Below are positions 22,655 to 34,435 of a DNA stretch of 64,000 nt, piece after piece (within the stretch, counting starts at the first letter, position 1; each line of letters opens with the position of its first letter). Origin of the DNA: Dendrocalamus latiflorus (taxonomy: Eukaryota > Streptophyta > Magnoliopsida > Poales > Poaceae); assembly GCA_017311315.1 (NCBI GenBank), contig CM029617.1, forward strand, positions 476,681-540,680, in the 5' to 3' direction. The translations under genes and the position numbers were made by a program. The notes under the pieces are model-generated. The model did not search any database and had not been told where the DNA came from. It saw only the letters and a list, made by a program, of their open reading frames with translations.

Positions 22655-25600
22655 ATGGCCGTGGCCTTCCTGTTGGGCTTCCTCCTCGGCCTCCTCGCGC
22701 TCGCTGTCGCACAGGGGGCAGCGCTCCTCTGGGCCATCCGCAGCCTGCGCCGCCGCGGCTCGCCGCCTCCGCCACCGGACGCTGCCGCAGAACTCGTCGG
22801 CGACCGCCCATTCCCCTGCGACAAGCAGGTTAGAAAACGTGTCTTCGCTCCATATAGTCCCCCCTTCTTTGCGATCCGCTTCTCTCATCTTGCCTTGCTG
22901 CTGCGCTTGCATTGTATTATTTGCAATGCAACGAAAGCTTGTGGGAAATTCCGTCCGTCCATCCTTCTTTGTTTGGAGTGTACGCTTTATGGATTCGTTT
23001 AGCTTTGTTCCATCGGGAGCGGCGCTGCACGGCATACATGGCGGCAAGGTTTTCTACTCCATTTTAGAACCCAACATTCTTCCTCAGTTCCTTGTCTTCA
23101 ACTACTGACGCTTAAAGGATGGAGCAGCAGCGTAATTGTGTTAACCTTTCTCCAATTGTTGCGATTGGAATGACATGCATTTTTATAGCTTCTCGCCCTT
23201 GGACAGAACCGTTTGCATTTCGCAACCACTGCATCTGCCTGATAGTGACATGTCTTTGGTTTAGTGGTGATTGGAGCAGCAATCTGTCTTCTTCAAATTT
23301 TGCCTCTGTTCGCTGTTCGATTTAAAGCACACTTTTTTTTTTGCGGGAGGACCATGAACCAGTCTTACTAATCAGTCCTTATAGAACCTTTCCCATCTGG
23401 TGGGGATGTTCAAATCGAGTGTTCTGTGTTTCTATGTGCCATCTATGCTTGGAAGTTGGATCCTTTCACGGTTTCACCTGACCGCCGTATGTGTTGCAGG
23501 GTTTCCTATGGATGCTAGAGCCAGAGAAGATGCCAAAAGTTAGCAACAGTCACTTATCAACTGGGGGACACCAAGACATGAAAGACAAAAAGAACATTGT
23601 GGAGGTTTTCCCTGTAAAAATGTTGGCTAAGATTAAAGGGAACTCACTTATCTTGTCAGGTCCTGATGGTTCTCAGATAACCATTGAGCTTCTGAATTGC
23701 ACAGTTGTTGCTGTTTCTGCCTCAAACCTACCGTCACGTAAATGGTTAGTGCAAATAAAAGTTATTCCCATGCATCGATCATGAATCTTTTGTGATTGAT
23801 TAAGTGGGTTTTTAATGTTAAATGTGTAGCTTATTCACTGTATAGTTTGCGTTACTAACAGCATAGCCTTGGCATACGATAGGCTAGGTATTCTTATCTT
23901 TTTGCAATCAGCTAAAGACTGTAAGTTGCACACTTCATTTCTTGAAGTTGTCCTCATAATACAAAAGTTCGTTATACAAGGCAGCTAGACATTATTATCA
24001 AGTGACTATTTATTCCTAGTTAACCAGTTTAAAAGCAGATGCTATAATATACTTCACACGTGCACTTCAGTTTCAATGTAACCACCGTCAATATTTGCTT
24101 TTAGGGCTAAGAGGTATCCAATAAAACTGGAAAGCAAGGGACCTGAGATTTGCAAGGGGAGCAAGGTATGTTATCTTTATGTAGACACCTCTTGGGAGAA
24201 GGAATCATGGTGTAAAGCACTTCGCCTTGCATCTACTACAGACAAGGAAAAACTCAACTTGCATGCCAGGTTGAGTGAAGAGTTCCGTAGTTACATATCC
24301 TCGTTAAATGCTGGGTACCCTCGTTTTCTGAAACCCTCGGTACCTTCTGCCAAGGATCATGAGGTTATGGACAAGGTGGTAAAGTCTGATGGATCGTCGA
24401 AAGTCCGCAATTTCCTAAAAAAGTTGGCTAAGAAGGCATCTACAAAGGCTCCCCAAGATAGTAAAACAAGCTCGATGTCATCTACACAAGCAGAGGGAAA
24501 AATGTTCGATAAAACACACAGCTACCATGGTGCTTCACTGATTGATGCACCGGCAGACAGGTCCAGCAGTAGTTCATCATCACAAGACATAAAGCAACCC
24601 AGTACCCCTAGTTCTGATTTTAGTTACAACAGCCGGCTCTCCGATTCTCATGATGCAAATATAGATGAAAGATTTTCTGATGAAGGTACACTTTGTTGGA
24701 ATCTCCTATTCTCTCGGTTGTTTTTTGATGCTAAAATGAGTGAAGAAATAAACAACGCCATCAAGGCACGCATTCAGGTTAGATAATTCTTATATTTACA
24801 GGTAAATTCATCCTTTATCCATATTTTTTTAATGATTGCTTCTTGTTGATCAGCGAACATTGTCAAACATGAGAACTCCAGCCTACATTGGTGAAATTAC
24901 ACTTACTGACCTCAGTCTTGGAAAGCTACCACCATGTGTACGTAGAATGAGAGTCCTCCCACCGGATTTGAACGAATTATGGCCCTTGTCGGCTTTTGAA
25001 GTTGATTTTGAATATTGTAGTGGAGTATTGCTGCATATTGAAACAAGACTTGCGATTCAGGAACCAGAGTTGCAAAAAGACATAATGAAAACTACTCTTA
25101 AAACGGATTCTAATGGGGATGTAAATTCAGAATTTCTGGAGAGTATTGAGCACTATGGCAACCAATTTGGACCTTCGCAAGTATTGGCTTCTGCAGCGGA
25201 GGATAAAGATGACGCAGGTTTGTTTTAATTTTTCTACACATTTTGTTTCTCTGCTTATTCTTTATTAGAATCAACATTTACTTTGTTTATAAATGATCAA
25301 GTGAATAGTAAATGATGTAAGAGCTCTATCATTGATCTCCTCCCAACACTAAGGCTGAATGGTTATGCTCATATGTTTTTGGGTTATGTTCCTGGCTATG
25401 TTTCTTGACTTTCTTCACATTGTAACTGCATGCTGTGTGTAATCGCATCCTGATTGCTTATGCTAGTTGTCTTGTGTTCTTTCCTGTGTCCTGTGGAAAG
25501 CAATTTCTTCATTCATTATTTTGTAGCTTGAAATGTCATTCTGACGAATGCTACTTGTGAATTTGCATTCGGATTGACCATATATTCCATGACTTGAGAG

Positions 25601-26958
25601 ACGCTTGTTGATCTTTTGTACCAGATGTGTTGAGGCAGTCAAAGAGCACTGGATGGACATCAACATATATATCAAGGTGGAAAAATATGTTGCATTCAAT
25701 AGCTGACCACGTCTCTCAGGTTAGTTCTTGCTTTACTATGTGGCACGGACGGCAATAATGTATTGTTTACATAGGCAATTGGTAGTGATTGGTGAACAAA
25801 GGAAAGATCATGAAAAATATATCCTGGCTGTTTTCAAGGCTGCCTAGCATTTTTTTTACCATTGTACTTACTTTTTTTCACATTAGTTGTCTGTTTGTGA
25901 GGTGCAATATTAGGCAAGGTATATCTTGCCTGTTGAAACCATAGATGAAGAAAACCATAAACCAGACATTTAAATTAAAAGAGTAGGTTAAGTATTACTA
26001 ATGTAGCCAGGAAGTTCTGACATGTGTGATGTGTTCTCCTTGTTCTCGCAAAAGGTGCCATTTTCATTGGCAATTAGAATCTCTTCTGTTCGGGGGACAA
26101 TGCGCATACATATAAAGCCCCCTCCGTCTGATCAAATTTGGTATGGATTTACATCAATGCCGGAGCTAGAGTGGGATTTGGAGTCTTCAGTTGGAGATAG
26201 GAAGATCACCAACAGCCACATCGCTTCGCTTATCAGCAGCCGAATCAAGGTGCCCAACTTACCTGCTCTGATTACCTAGTTATTTGCTGGTCTATATGCT
26301 TAATTCCGGAACATGTCCTATCCTACAGGCATCGCTTCATCAAAACTTGGTACTACCGAATTGTGAAAGTATTCCCGTGCCATGGATGATATCAGATAAG
26401 GATGACTGGGTACCTCGCAAAGTTGCAGCTTTTATATGGCTCAATCGTGAACCCAGTGAGACCGCAAGCCATAGCGCAGACACGGCTTTGTTCCAGCCTG
26501 AGGACGTTCCTGGGTTGAAGGGCAGCGCTAACAAATCAAGTCCACCTGCTCCTTCAACTAGAAGCGACGAATCACTGGAGAACACAGTATCCACCACTCA
26601 TGGGCCAAACAGAGAACCTGCAACGGAAGCATCAGTCTCCCATTCTTCACAGGCTTCAGAAAGCGAGCCTTCCCTTTGTGATGTGACCGACCAGTTGAGG
26701 ACGCCACTGTTGAGCACCAGACAGTTTCAGGAAGATGCTTCTGAAATTGGAGTGGACTCCTCCGCTCAGCTGCAGGTAGCAGTGGTACCTGCAGGGGAGC
26801 AGCCGTCGTCTACTGCTGCTCCCGGAGAGGATGCGAAGAGGAAAGGTGGTAGGCGAGCTTGGGTGAAGGATTTGGGGAGGAAGATGGGAGACAAGTTGGA
26901 AGAGAAGAGGCGGCACATTGAAGAGAGAGGCAGGCAAGGCACATCGTGGAGAAGATGA
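22655..26958 (+). CDS. SMP-domain lipid-transfer protein, TEX2/Nvj2-like, 7 exons
   Basis: Exons 22655-22828, 23500-23744, 24105-24777, 24854-25217, 25625-25719, 26055-26249 and 26329-26958 give about 791 residues, with all phases closing. Residues 2-30 form a strongly hydrophobic segment, as expected for an ER anchor. About 60-190 is a PH-like region (GFLWMLEPEK, TIELLNCTVVAVS, CYLYVDTSWEKESWCKALRLA). About 335-595 is the SMP domain, starting at LCWNLLFSRLFFDAKMSEE and including TPAYIGEITLTDLSLGKLPP and SLAIRISSVRGTMRIHIKPPP. The C-terminus is serine-rich and ends in a basic, charged tail. Family members move glycerolipids at ER-organelle contact sites. The start ATG sits in CCATGG just before the anchor and after a GC-rich leader. 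No defect was seen. Confidence 0.92.
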
Positions 26959-28174
26959 GGGAAAAATGGAAGTTTTTACTGTTCTAACTTTCTAGTGGTT
27001 CTTTTTTTTTTTGCTGATCTAACTTTTTACATAGTTATTTTGTATTTCTGAACCTCTCCAGAACGCAGATTCTTCGGTGGCATGCATGTGGCCATTTCAA
27101 CAGCCGTGGAGTGCGGAACGCTTGCAAGAGCACCTAGTGTGTAGTCGTGTGTCGAGTCCTCGTGTATTCAAATATGTAGTCGTATATTGAGTACTCGTGT
27201 GTTCGAGTACTATGTAGTCGTGTGTCGAGTACTCGTGTATTCGAGACGCTGTGGTCGAGGGGTCATGGTCGTAAGTCGTATTTGTAAGAGTACTGTAAGG
27301 ACCTCCTGCAACCTCAACGCCTATGCAAGCGTTCCACGCTCCACGACTGCTAAAATGGCCACGCGTTGGCCGTTGAAGAATCCGTGCTTCAGAGGGGGCC
27401 AAAAACGCAAAATAACCGCGCAGGAGTCTAGACCAGCAAAAAAGCGCCACCAGGGGCTAAAACAGTAAAAACTTTAGAAAAATGCTGCTGCAAGGACCAA
27501 TAGCTTGGAGACAAGTGTCCAGTTAGGAGCATGTGGATGATCCTGTCCTTGCCTGGGAATTCCCTAATAATAATAATGTCGATTGGTATCTACATTAATT
27601 GTATATATATTAGGTCATGTACAGTGGTATGATATCAGCTGTCTATAAATATTATCATGTAGGACACGAGATGACGTGAAGAAGAGATGGTGGATAGAGA
27701 ATTATGTTGTCTCTCATGTAATAGTCGACTGTAACACAATAAATAAGATATTGTGTCATAGAGAAGTTGTTTATATAGATATGCAAAAAGATAATTTATT
27801 GTATAAACTGTGTTTAGTGCTGTCTATAGATGACATGAAGAGTCTTGGAGTTAGTGCTCTTACTCTTGCTTCTTGGTTTGGAGAGGAGAGGAGCGCCACA
27901 CCTCCCTTAAGATCTGGGATACAGAGGCAACAACTCAACTCCCTCCAAGAAACAGAAGAAATTGGCCTGCATCATGTTGTACGTATCTCCCGAGTGACAG
28001 CAATATTACACGACTCCGTGGACTGCTAATTTGACATGGTTAAATGTGGCAAATCAATCCTAGGCAGCGCAATTCTTGACCACAAAATCATCCAGTTTGG
28101 TAGGTGAAAGTAACACACCACAAATCAACACAACAAAGAAACAACCTTTACTTCCTTGAGCAGAGCACTAGACG
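26959..28174. other. 3' UTR of the SMP gene and intergenic repeats
   Basis: Besides the tandem repeat listed separately, 27590-27860 is AT-rich and resembles degraded MITE sequence, though no target duplication was found. I see no gene up to the MULE at 28184. Confidence 0.4.
27135..27262. repeat. Imperfect tandem repeat of GTAGTCGTGTGTCGAGTACTCG units
   Basis: Units of roughly 30-50 bp with the core GTCGTGTGTCGAGT(A/C)CTCGTGT recur three to four times with drift. The style resembles the GTCGTAG repeats in the Copia LTR at 5816-6010, so this may be an LTR scrap. That link is inference. Confidence 0.55.
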
Positions 28175-28183
28175 AACGGCAAG

Positions 28184-28422
28184 GTAAAATTTTTGCTTTT
28201 TAGTCTAAAATTTGAAAGTTTTTTACATATGGACCCCTGGAGAAAAGATTTGCAAAAATGGACCCTCATCACGGCGCCAAATCATATGGCGCCTATTATA
28301 CATGTCACGGCGCCAAATGCTTTGGCGCCGTTAATTGACACGTCGGAGCCAGGGTGGCACAGCACGGCGCCATGGTCTGTGGCGCCGTGATATATACCCT
28401 AGGCGCTAACTATGATGGCGCC
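28184..28422 (+). repeat. Left terminal inverted repeat, 239 bp, with four GGCGCC modules
   Basis: The outer 89 bp is AT-rich and very similar to the right end. It is followed by four modules of GGCGCC-N9-GGCGCC (28273-28293, 28309-28329, 28366-28386, 28402-28422; the last begins GGCGCT). Gaps between modules are 15, 36 and 15 bp. The module at 28309-28329 is a perfect hairpin with arms GGCGCCAAA and TTTGGCGCC. Confidence 0.92.
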
Positions 28423-29241
28423 GTGCTTCGGGACTTAAGCCCGAGCACGGCCCCCGGCCCCCCAGCTCCCCCCGCACTGTGCTATGTTCAAACAGTAAAC
28501 CGCCGCAGGCTCCCCTCTATTCCCCCTCCAAATCCTCTCAAATCCACCGATTTTTCTCACGGTTTTGCTTCCAAATCGAACAAGTAAGGTGAACTCTCTC
28601 CCCTCCCTTGATTTTTTGCAATAGATATGGATTATTTGAGCTACATTTCGTGGGGGAATATTTGAAACCCTAGATGAAATTAGTTCAATTTGGATCGGTT
28701 TTAGGTTAGATTTGCAATAGAAATGCGTAATGTAAGAGTAGTATTGTGTATAGAATCGTTTTGAGAGTTTGATTTGAGTGGGATTGATGAATATTTACAA
28801 ATTTGAGTAAGATTGATGTCGGAGAATAGATGCATTTATCATTTCTTGGTGAGACTTATATCATTTTGTTGCCCTCATTATCAATAAGCTACCAGTGAAA
28901 ACCATTCATAAAGGTTCTATAGATTCCCTTTCAATTTTTTGTTTGGTTCATATTGACATATATCTTATAATTAGTTATGAGTATATCCAAAGTGATCAAA
29001 GATTATATCAAGTTCATTTAGATGGTATATCAGATTTGAGCATAACCACATCGGGAGTATAAGGTATTTTTCATATATACATTTTTCATATACACTAATA
29101 TGAGCATCACATTGGGGAGAAGGGTAAATGGGACACCGGGGATAGAGAAACGGAGATGGAGGGTAAATGGGACACTAAATATGCTTTATAAATTTCTTAT
29201 TTGAATATTTCTTAAACATTGAATTCTAAAATTTATCACAG

Positions 29242-31744
29242 GATAGCGAGATACCGGCTGCTAGACGAGTTCTACGAGAGGGAGCACCGCGGCAGGCTCA
29301 CGGAGGACGGCCAGGTATGTGTGTGGTCGAAATGTACATGTGTTCAACTTGATGGTCATGCAGCTAACTTTTATAGCAATTTTCAGGACATACCCATACT
29401 TCGTCCTCGAACCCATGATGGGGTCCAGTTGATGAGATACGACAACCGCTATACCCCACTGCTGCGTCGTGCTGGGCTTCACACGGTCGCTAACCTAATA
29501 CGGCGGGGCATGCCGGTTTTCAACCCCGCAGCTTTGACCGCACTTGTCGACAGATGCATTTTCTCTATCGGGTCTATTTGTTTTCGCTTCTATATTCTTA
29601 CGTACGCAACTAATTCTTTTCTCCTTGTACTATTAACAGGGGGAGGCCAGAGACACACACGTTCCACCTACCCTGTGGGGAGATGACCGTCACGCTGCAG
29701 GACGTGGCGATGATACTTGGACTTCCCATCAGGGGACAGCCGGTGGTCGGCCCGGCGGTGTCTGAGGGCTGGAGGGCACGTGTGGAGGCCTTCCTGGGCA
29801 CGCCATTGCCTCCTGTCCCAGATAATGCCAGGCGAGGCCGCGTCTCGGGGGTCCACCTTAGATGGTTGCGGACTACCTTTGGTGAATGCCCTGATGCCGC
29901 GGACGACGCCACGGTGACCTTCCACTGCCGCGCCTGGGTCTTGCACATGTTCGGGGCAGTGCTGTTCCCGGACGCCACGGGGGATGCTGCTTCGTGGATG
30001 TACATCCACTGCCTCCAGGACTGTGGAGACGCTGGACAGTTCAGCTGGGGCTCGACGGTTCTCGCGTTCCTCTACCGCCAGCTCTGCGAGGCCTGCAGAC
30101 ACAAGGCGCCCACGTCGACGCTCAGTGGCTGCGTCTTCCTCCTTCAGGTGTGGTAATGCATTTATTTTTCCTACAGTTCTTTGTTTTCGTACATGGCTAA
30201 TCGTGTGTTTGCCTCTATGTTCGCTTGGTAGGTGTGGATGTGGACACGCATTCTTGTTGGACGCCCTCGAGTGTGCCAGGCGCAGCCTTGGCGTCCACAG
30301 GGTGTGGATGACCTCGGCCCCACAGTGGCGTACCTGTGGGATAGCGTCTCAGCCCCGTTCGCGACCACAGAGCGAGCATACGTGGATTTCAGCAACGAGC
30401 TAGACACCTTGTCTCCCACGATGGTAAGTAATTGGTACTGCATTTATTTTTTTCTACAGTTCTTGGTTTTTGTACATGGCTAATAGTGTGTTCGCTTACT
30501 AGGTGTCTTGGGAGCCTTACTCCGAGCCACAGGTTGTAGCGCTACCGCTCAGCACCATGTGCCGCAGGGACTCCCATATTTGGAGGATGAGGTGTCCGCT
30601 GATCTGCTTCTATGCCGTGGAGATTCACCTCCCCCACAGAGTTGCGCGGCAGTTCGGCCTCGTGCAGTTCTTCCCCCAGAGGGGATGTCGACTTCTGTTG
30701 AGTTGCACAAGTAAGTAACAATTTAAAATTCTTTTGGTTCGTACTAACAACTATTGTTGACATCTGCTATATGTACAGGTTCGACAGGGTCCGCCAACGA
30801 AAGGTGACGGACTTCGCTCATTACCACCGAGACTACATCCAGTGGTGGAGGAGGATGGAGGACAACTGCGAGCCGGACAGTACCCCCCACAGCAACACCA
30901 GCTTCCGGGATTACTTGTCCTGGTACCACACTGCCACCCGCTACAGGCTGAGGCAGCAGTGGACCGATGTCGACTACGCGGACCTCGCTTCGTCCGAGGA
31001 CGAGGACACCGCGTACGACAAGCGTGCGAGGGAGGGCACAGTGGTCGAGGCCGCTCCGATTCTTGATCGAGTGGTACAGAATGCATGATATTTACACTTA
31101 CTTTGGTTCAATACGTTTATCTCGCACTTACTTATGTTTCCTTATTTCTTTAGGGGACTTATCTCCAAACCTCGGTGCGGGACATCGACGAGGCTCTCAG
31201 CCACCCAGTTGGTGACCTGGACAGCGAGAGCCGCAGCCTGAGGGACCTCCTGCAGGTACGAAGATAGTTTGTTAAGTTAGATCCATTCAGCATGTATACA
31301 ATTGTGACATATCATTACTTGCAGAGACTTCGACGTCGCCTCAGTCGGGCGGCAGGTCGGTGTGGTTGCCGCGCACGCACGGACGTCGCACCACCGGCGG
31401 CCTCCCAGCGCTCGGGTGCCGCTGCAGCCTCGTCGTCACACGTCGGCACGCGCCAGTCCACGAGGAGCTCGTCACGCACTCCGACTTTTAGTCAGGGCGA
31501 CGACGACGACGACGAGGAGGCGGAGCAGGGTGACGACGTCGACGAGGAGCAGGGTGACGACGTCGACGAGGAGCACGAGGACGAGGAGGCATCTACCCAC
31601 GACGAGATTGGGATGTCGCAGATGCCTGACGCACCGTCTACTCAGGCTTCGCAGCGGCCTCGTCGTTCGGCTCGTCCCCCGAGCACATATACTCCAGGGA
31701 GTGATGCTCTAACCAAGGGCAAGGGGAAGGCCAAGAGGCAGTGA
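29242..31744 (+). pseudogene. Plant mobile domain (PMD) gene inside the MULE, probably broken
   Basis: Inferred exons: 29242-29314, 29387-29556, 29640-30147, 30232-30423, 30503-30710, 30779-31073, 31154-31255 and 31325-31744. PMD proteins (MAIN/MAIL1 group, annotated as aminotransferase-like or PP7 long-form-like) occur as nuclear host genes and inside transposons. Motifs visible are RIARYRLLDEFYEREHRG, LLRRAGLHTVANLIRRG, RPETHTFHLPCGEMTVTLQD followed by VAMILGLPI, LRWLRTTFGECP, and W-rich FRDYLSWYHTATRYRL near the end. The C-terminus is a DDDDDEEAEQGDD acidic tract followed by a basic KGKGKAKRQ end. Two defects: the junction at 29556 lacks a GT donor, and 30503-30710 is one base short in the C run at 30673-30677. 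The initiating exon is not identified; a leader with donor GTAAGG at 28584 is likely. Confidence 0.82.
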
Positions 31745-31949
31745 TGTTTTGAGACTTTTTCTATAGACATGTCATATTTTCAGACTTATGTGATATTTTG
31801 AGACTTTTGTATATTTACGTGGTATTTTGAGACTTATTGATAACGATGTTGTTATTTAGGTTTTCAGATGTTTCATGTGTGAATGTATGTGTGTATGTCT
31901 GTGTATGTGCATATGTTTTACAGAAAAGTTTGCTGTTTTGTTGTCAGGT

Positions 31950-32091
31950 GTAGCTTACACGGCGCCATATCCTTTGGCGCCGAGATGTGTATATACGGCG
32001 TCCAACTGTTTAGCGCCTCTTTTGGCGCCAAACAGTTGGGCACCGTATATACACATCTCGGCACCAAAGGATATGACGCCGTGTAAGCTAC
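31950..32091. repeat. 142-bp near-perfect hairpin
   Basis: Two arms of 68 bp beginning GTAGCTTACACGGCGCC face each other across a 6-nt loop (TCTTTT). They differ at about five positions, all transitions and all at or beside the GGCGCC-derived sites. It contains four GGCGCC-type modules, and a fifth lies at 32096-32116 just outside. It sits between the PMD gene stop and the right terminal repeat. Confidence 0.92.
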
Positions 32092-32176
32092 GTGCGGCGC
32101 TTGCATGTTTGACGCCGACATAGATGGTCTTGCCGCAAGGCACGACGACCACGTTCGACTGGCTAAGTCAGTACAC

Positions 32177-32415
32177 GGCGCCACTGCCTTCAACGCCGTA
32201 TGTGCATATCACGGCGCTGTGTGCCTTGGCGTCGTTCTATGCCACCGTGGCTCCGACGTGTCAATACACGACGCTAAAGCATATGGCGCCGTGACATGTA
32301 CCTTGGGCGCCATGTGCTTTGGCGCCGAGAGATGGGTCCATTTTTGCAAATCGTTTCTCCAGGGGTCCATATGTAAAAAACTTTCAAATTTTGGGCTAAA
32401 AAGCAAAAATTTTAC
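32177..32415 (-). repeat. Right terminal inverted repeat, 239 bp, with four GGCGCC modules
   Basis: Mirror image of the left end. Modules lie at 32177-32197, 32213-32233, 32270-32290 and 32306-32326, with gaps of 15, 36 and 15 bp and a terminal 89 bp, exactly as on the left. Several hexamers have decayed by single transitions (AACGCC, GGCGTC, GACGCT). Confidence 0.92.
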
Positions 32416-32424
32416 AACGGCAAG

Positions 32425-34435
32425 CCATTCTAGGAGTATATCCATCCATCCATCCGACAGACTATAATAGTGACAGAAAGAAGGAATCAATCTCTAGTTT
32501 ATATATGAATTCCCAACTTAAACTCAGTGCACCTGGTCTGTTCTTTGAAGTCCAATGAAGAGAGCACTAGAAACCTAAATTCCTAGTAGCTAGTAACAGT
32601 CCGCAAGTATCTTGTGCTGTCCCTCAACCTATGAGGCAACTGCACCAGGTTGAGCTAGCCCTTGAGCTAGTGCAAGAGGGAGAACCGCAACATACCACGA
32701 TGTCCATTTAATCAATCCCTAAATGTGTCATATCGTAACAGTCTTTGACGCTCGTTCATCTCGCATGGTTGTCCAGGAGACGAGCACCACACTTACTGCA
32801 TAGCCGCATCTAGCCAAGCAGTGATCGATCATTGGAAAATGAGAGAAATCGGTGCTACTGACCGTCCTCGCCTGCATCTCGCCAAGCAGTGAAGGTGATG
32901 GGAGTCAACCAAGAGACAATAACGCTATCATTTTTGGGCCAGATGATGGTAATGGCGCAAAGGTTCCTACTCAGGTAGACTCTCGTTAACGGCACCGCGG
33001 CGGTTGATGCTCCACAATACAAGCCGATCCCTGATCCAGATTACCTGCAGGTGCCCTTTTTTTCTTCTGAGTCTTCTGTCCAATTTAGCCAAAGTTAACC
33101 TTTGTGGTCATTAGTCTCTAAAATTTAGTTTTGGAGCAGTGGATTTTCAATGTAGCCCATCGATTTTTGATGAATGCTACACGGCATATAGGACTTGTAT
33201 GGATTGATTATCCTATGGAGTGGTCTCATTGAAGTGGTGGTAATTGAGGAGTTGCTGGCTATTCAGCAGCAAGGGCCCTGAGCAATAGGTTTTTTGGCAC
33301 CCGCACCATGGGGTTTATGCATCAACAGCTTTTTGAAGTCTTGAGCTATGCTATGATCGTAACAGCATGTCACTGAGTTACATGTTATCATCATTCATCT
33401 AGGGCTTGCACCTACGTTATTAATATTTACTATGTATCGGACTGTCAGTAGGTTCAGAACAATCCATTTATCGTAATTGATATTTTACTGCTATGACAGA
33501 TCATCAATTTTTTGGTTGATCTTTTTTTTTTAAATTTCAGGACAAGTGCATTAGACTCCAGTACTTGCCTTGTGCCATTGTAGATATATCTTGTATCAGC
33601 TCAGTACAGTAACAACTCTTAATTCACCCTGCTTCTCAGTTCTCGCATTGACCAAAAGTAGTTGTTTTCTCAAATCCAATGTTGCAATCAGGCTATGCAA
33701 CATGGACATCATCTCGAAGGTCCAACAGGTGATATGCTTTGCATTTCACGATAGCAAGCTGCTGATGGAGTCCTGCCAGGAGCTAAAGAACCTTCGGAAG
33801 ATTGTAACGTTGTTCTACTTGGACTAGCTAGCGACTCAGGGATCTTTTGTAGTTAGCTGCGTTTAATCGAAAGATCTGGAATAGGTGCGTCTTCCATTGA
33901 AGAAGGGGATCCATTTTGCTCATTGTTTTGATTCTTGGTATAAGTCAGATGAGCTTGTCGATATGTCTAGTTGGTCAGTAAAGGGGAAAATAGCATACGG
34001 GAAGTTGTTATTATGTGTGATCTGATCTCAAAGATTTAGCTGATCCTTCTTTGCCCAGCAAGTTGCAACTCCGTGGACTGCTAAAACAGGCATCCAAACA
34101 AAACCAACAATACCGCATGCATGCGATTGCAAGCCACACATTAGCATATCAACCTAAACATACGTAATAACGAAACCCGCACAAAGCCACAAAGCTTTCA
34201 GTACACCGGCCTGATCTAGACACCGTGAGTAAATTTCAAACACAGGTAGCACATTCATACAATTTTCGCTGTAAGTCGCCATGTTAACCTTCAGGTCGCG
34301 GTGCACTCCTGACAATCGCATTCAGCATTTCAAACGCAACATCAAGGTTGAGTTCATCTACCCTGCTAAGTAAATTACCACTGAGTTCTGTTCCAGTTGA
34401 CCATGTTTTCGTTCTGAGCGGTCGGTCAGCTCAGG
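32425..34435. other. Intergenic DNA with a possible gene scrap
   Basis: A CATC microsatellite lies at about 32438-32455. Between 32880 and 33830 there are short open stretches bounded by plausible splice signals (for example a frame ending DAPQYKPIPDPDYLQ before GTGCCC at about 33050, and a frame at 33700-33826), but no family is recognised and the pieces do not form a gene model. From about 34080 the DNA is probably the 3' UTR of the minus-strand CCDC12-like gene. Confidence 0.35.

Larger units (their letters stand above)
28184..32415 (+). mobile_element. 4.2-kb Mutator-like element carrying a plant-mobile-domain gene
   Basis: Both limits are exact. A perfect 9-bp direct repeat AACGGCAAG flanks it (28175-28183 and 32416-32424), and its termini are inverted copies starting GTAAAATTTTTGCTTTTTAG. 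The two terminal inverted repeats are 239 bp each. Inside is one spliced PMD-type gene on the plus strand. No MuDR transposase, Ulp1 protease or zinc knuckle is recognisable, so the element is probably mobilised in trans. A 142-bp hairpin lies between the gene and the right terminal repeat. Long terminal inverted repeats with a 9-bp duplication define the superfamily; the gene cargo makes it unusual. Confidence 0.93.

Noticed and set aside
27600..27860. Possible MITE with AT-rich ends
   Set aside because: No matching inverted ends or target duplication could be found by eye.
28193..28587. Open frames across the left MULE terminus (HMAP-rich translations), matched by similar frames at the right terminus
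   Set aside because: They are readings of the GGCGCC modules in the inverted repeats, not proteins.
33570..33827. 85-codon frame containing FAFHDSKLLMESCQELKNL
   Set aside because: No family recognised and no coherent exon structure with neighbouring open stretches; kept only as a possible scrap in the intergenic note.
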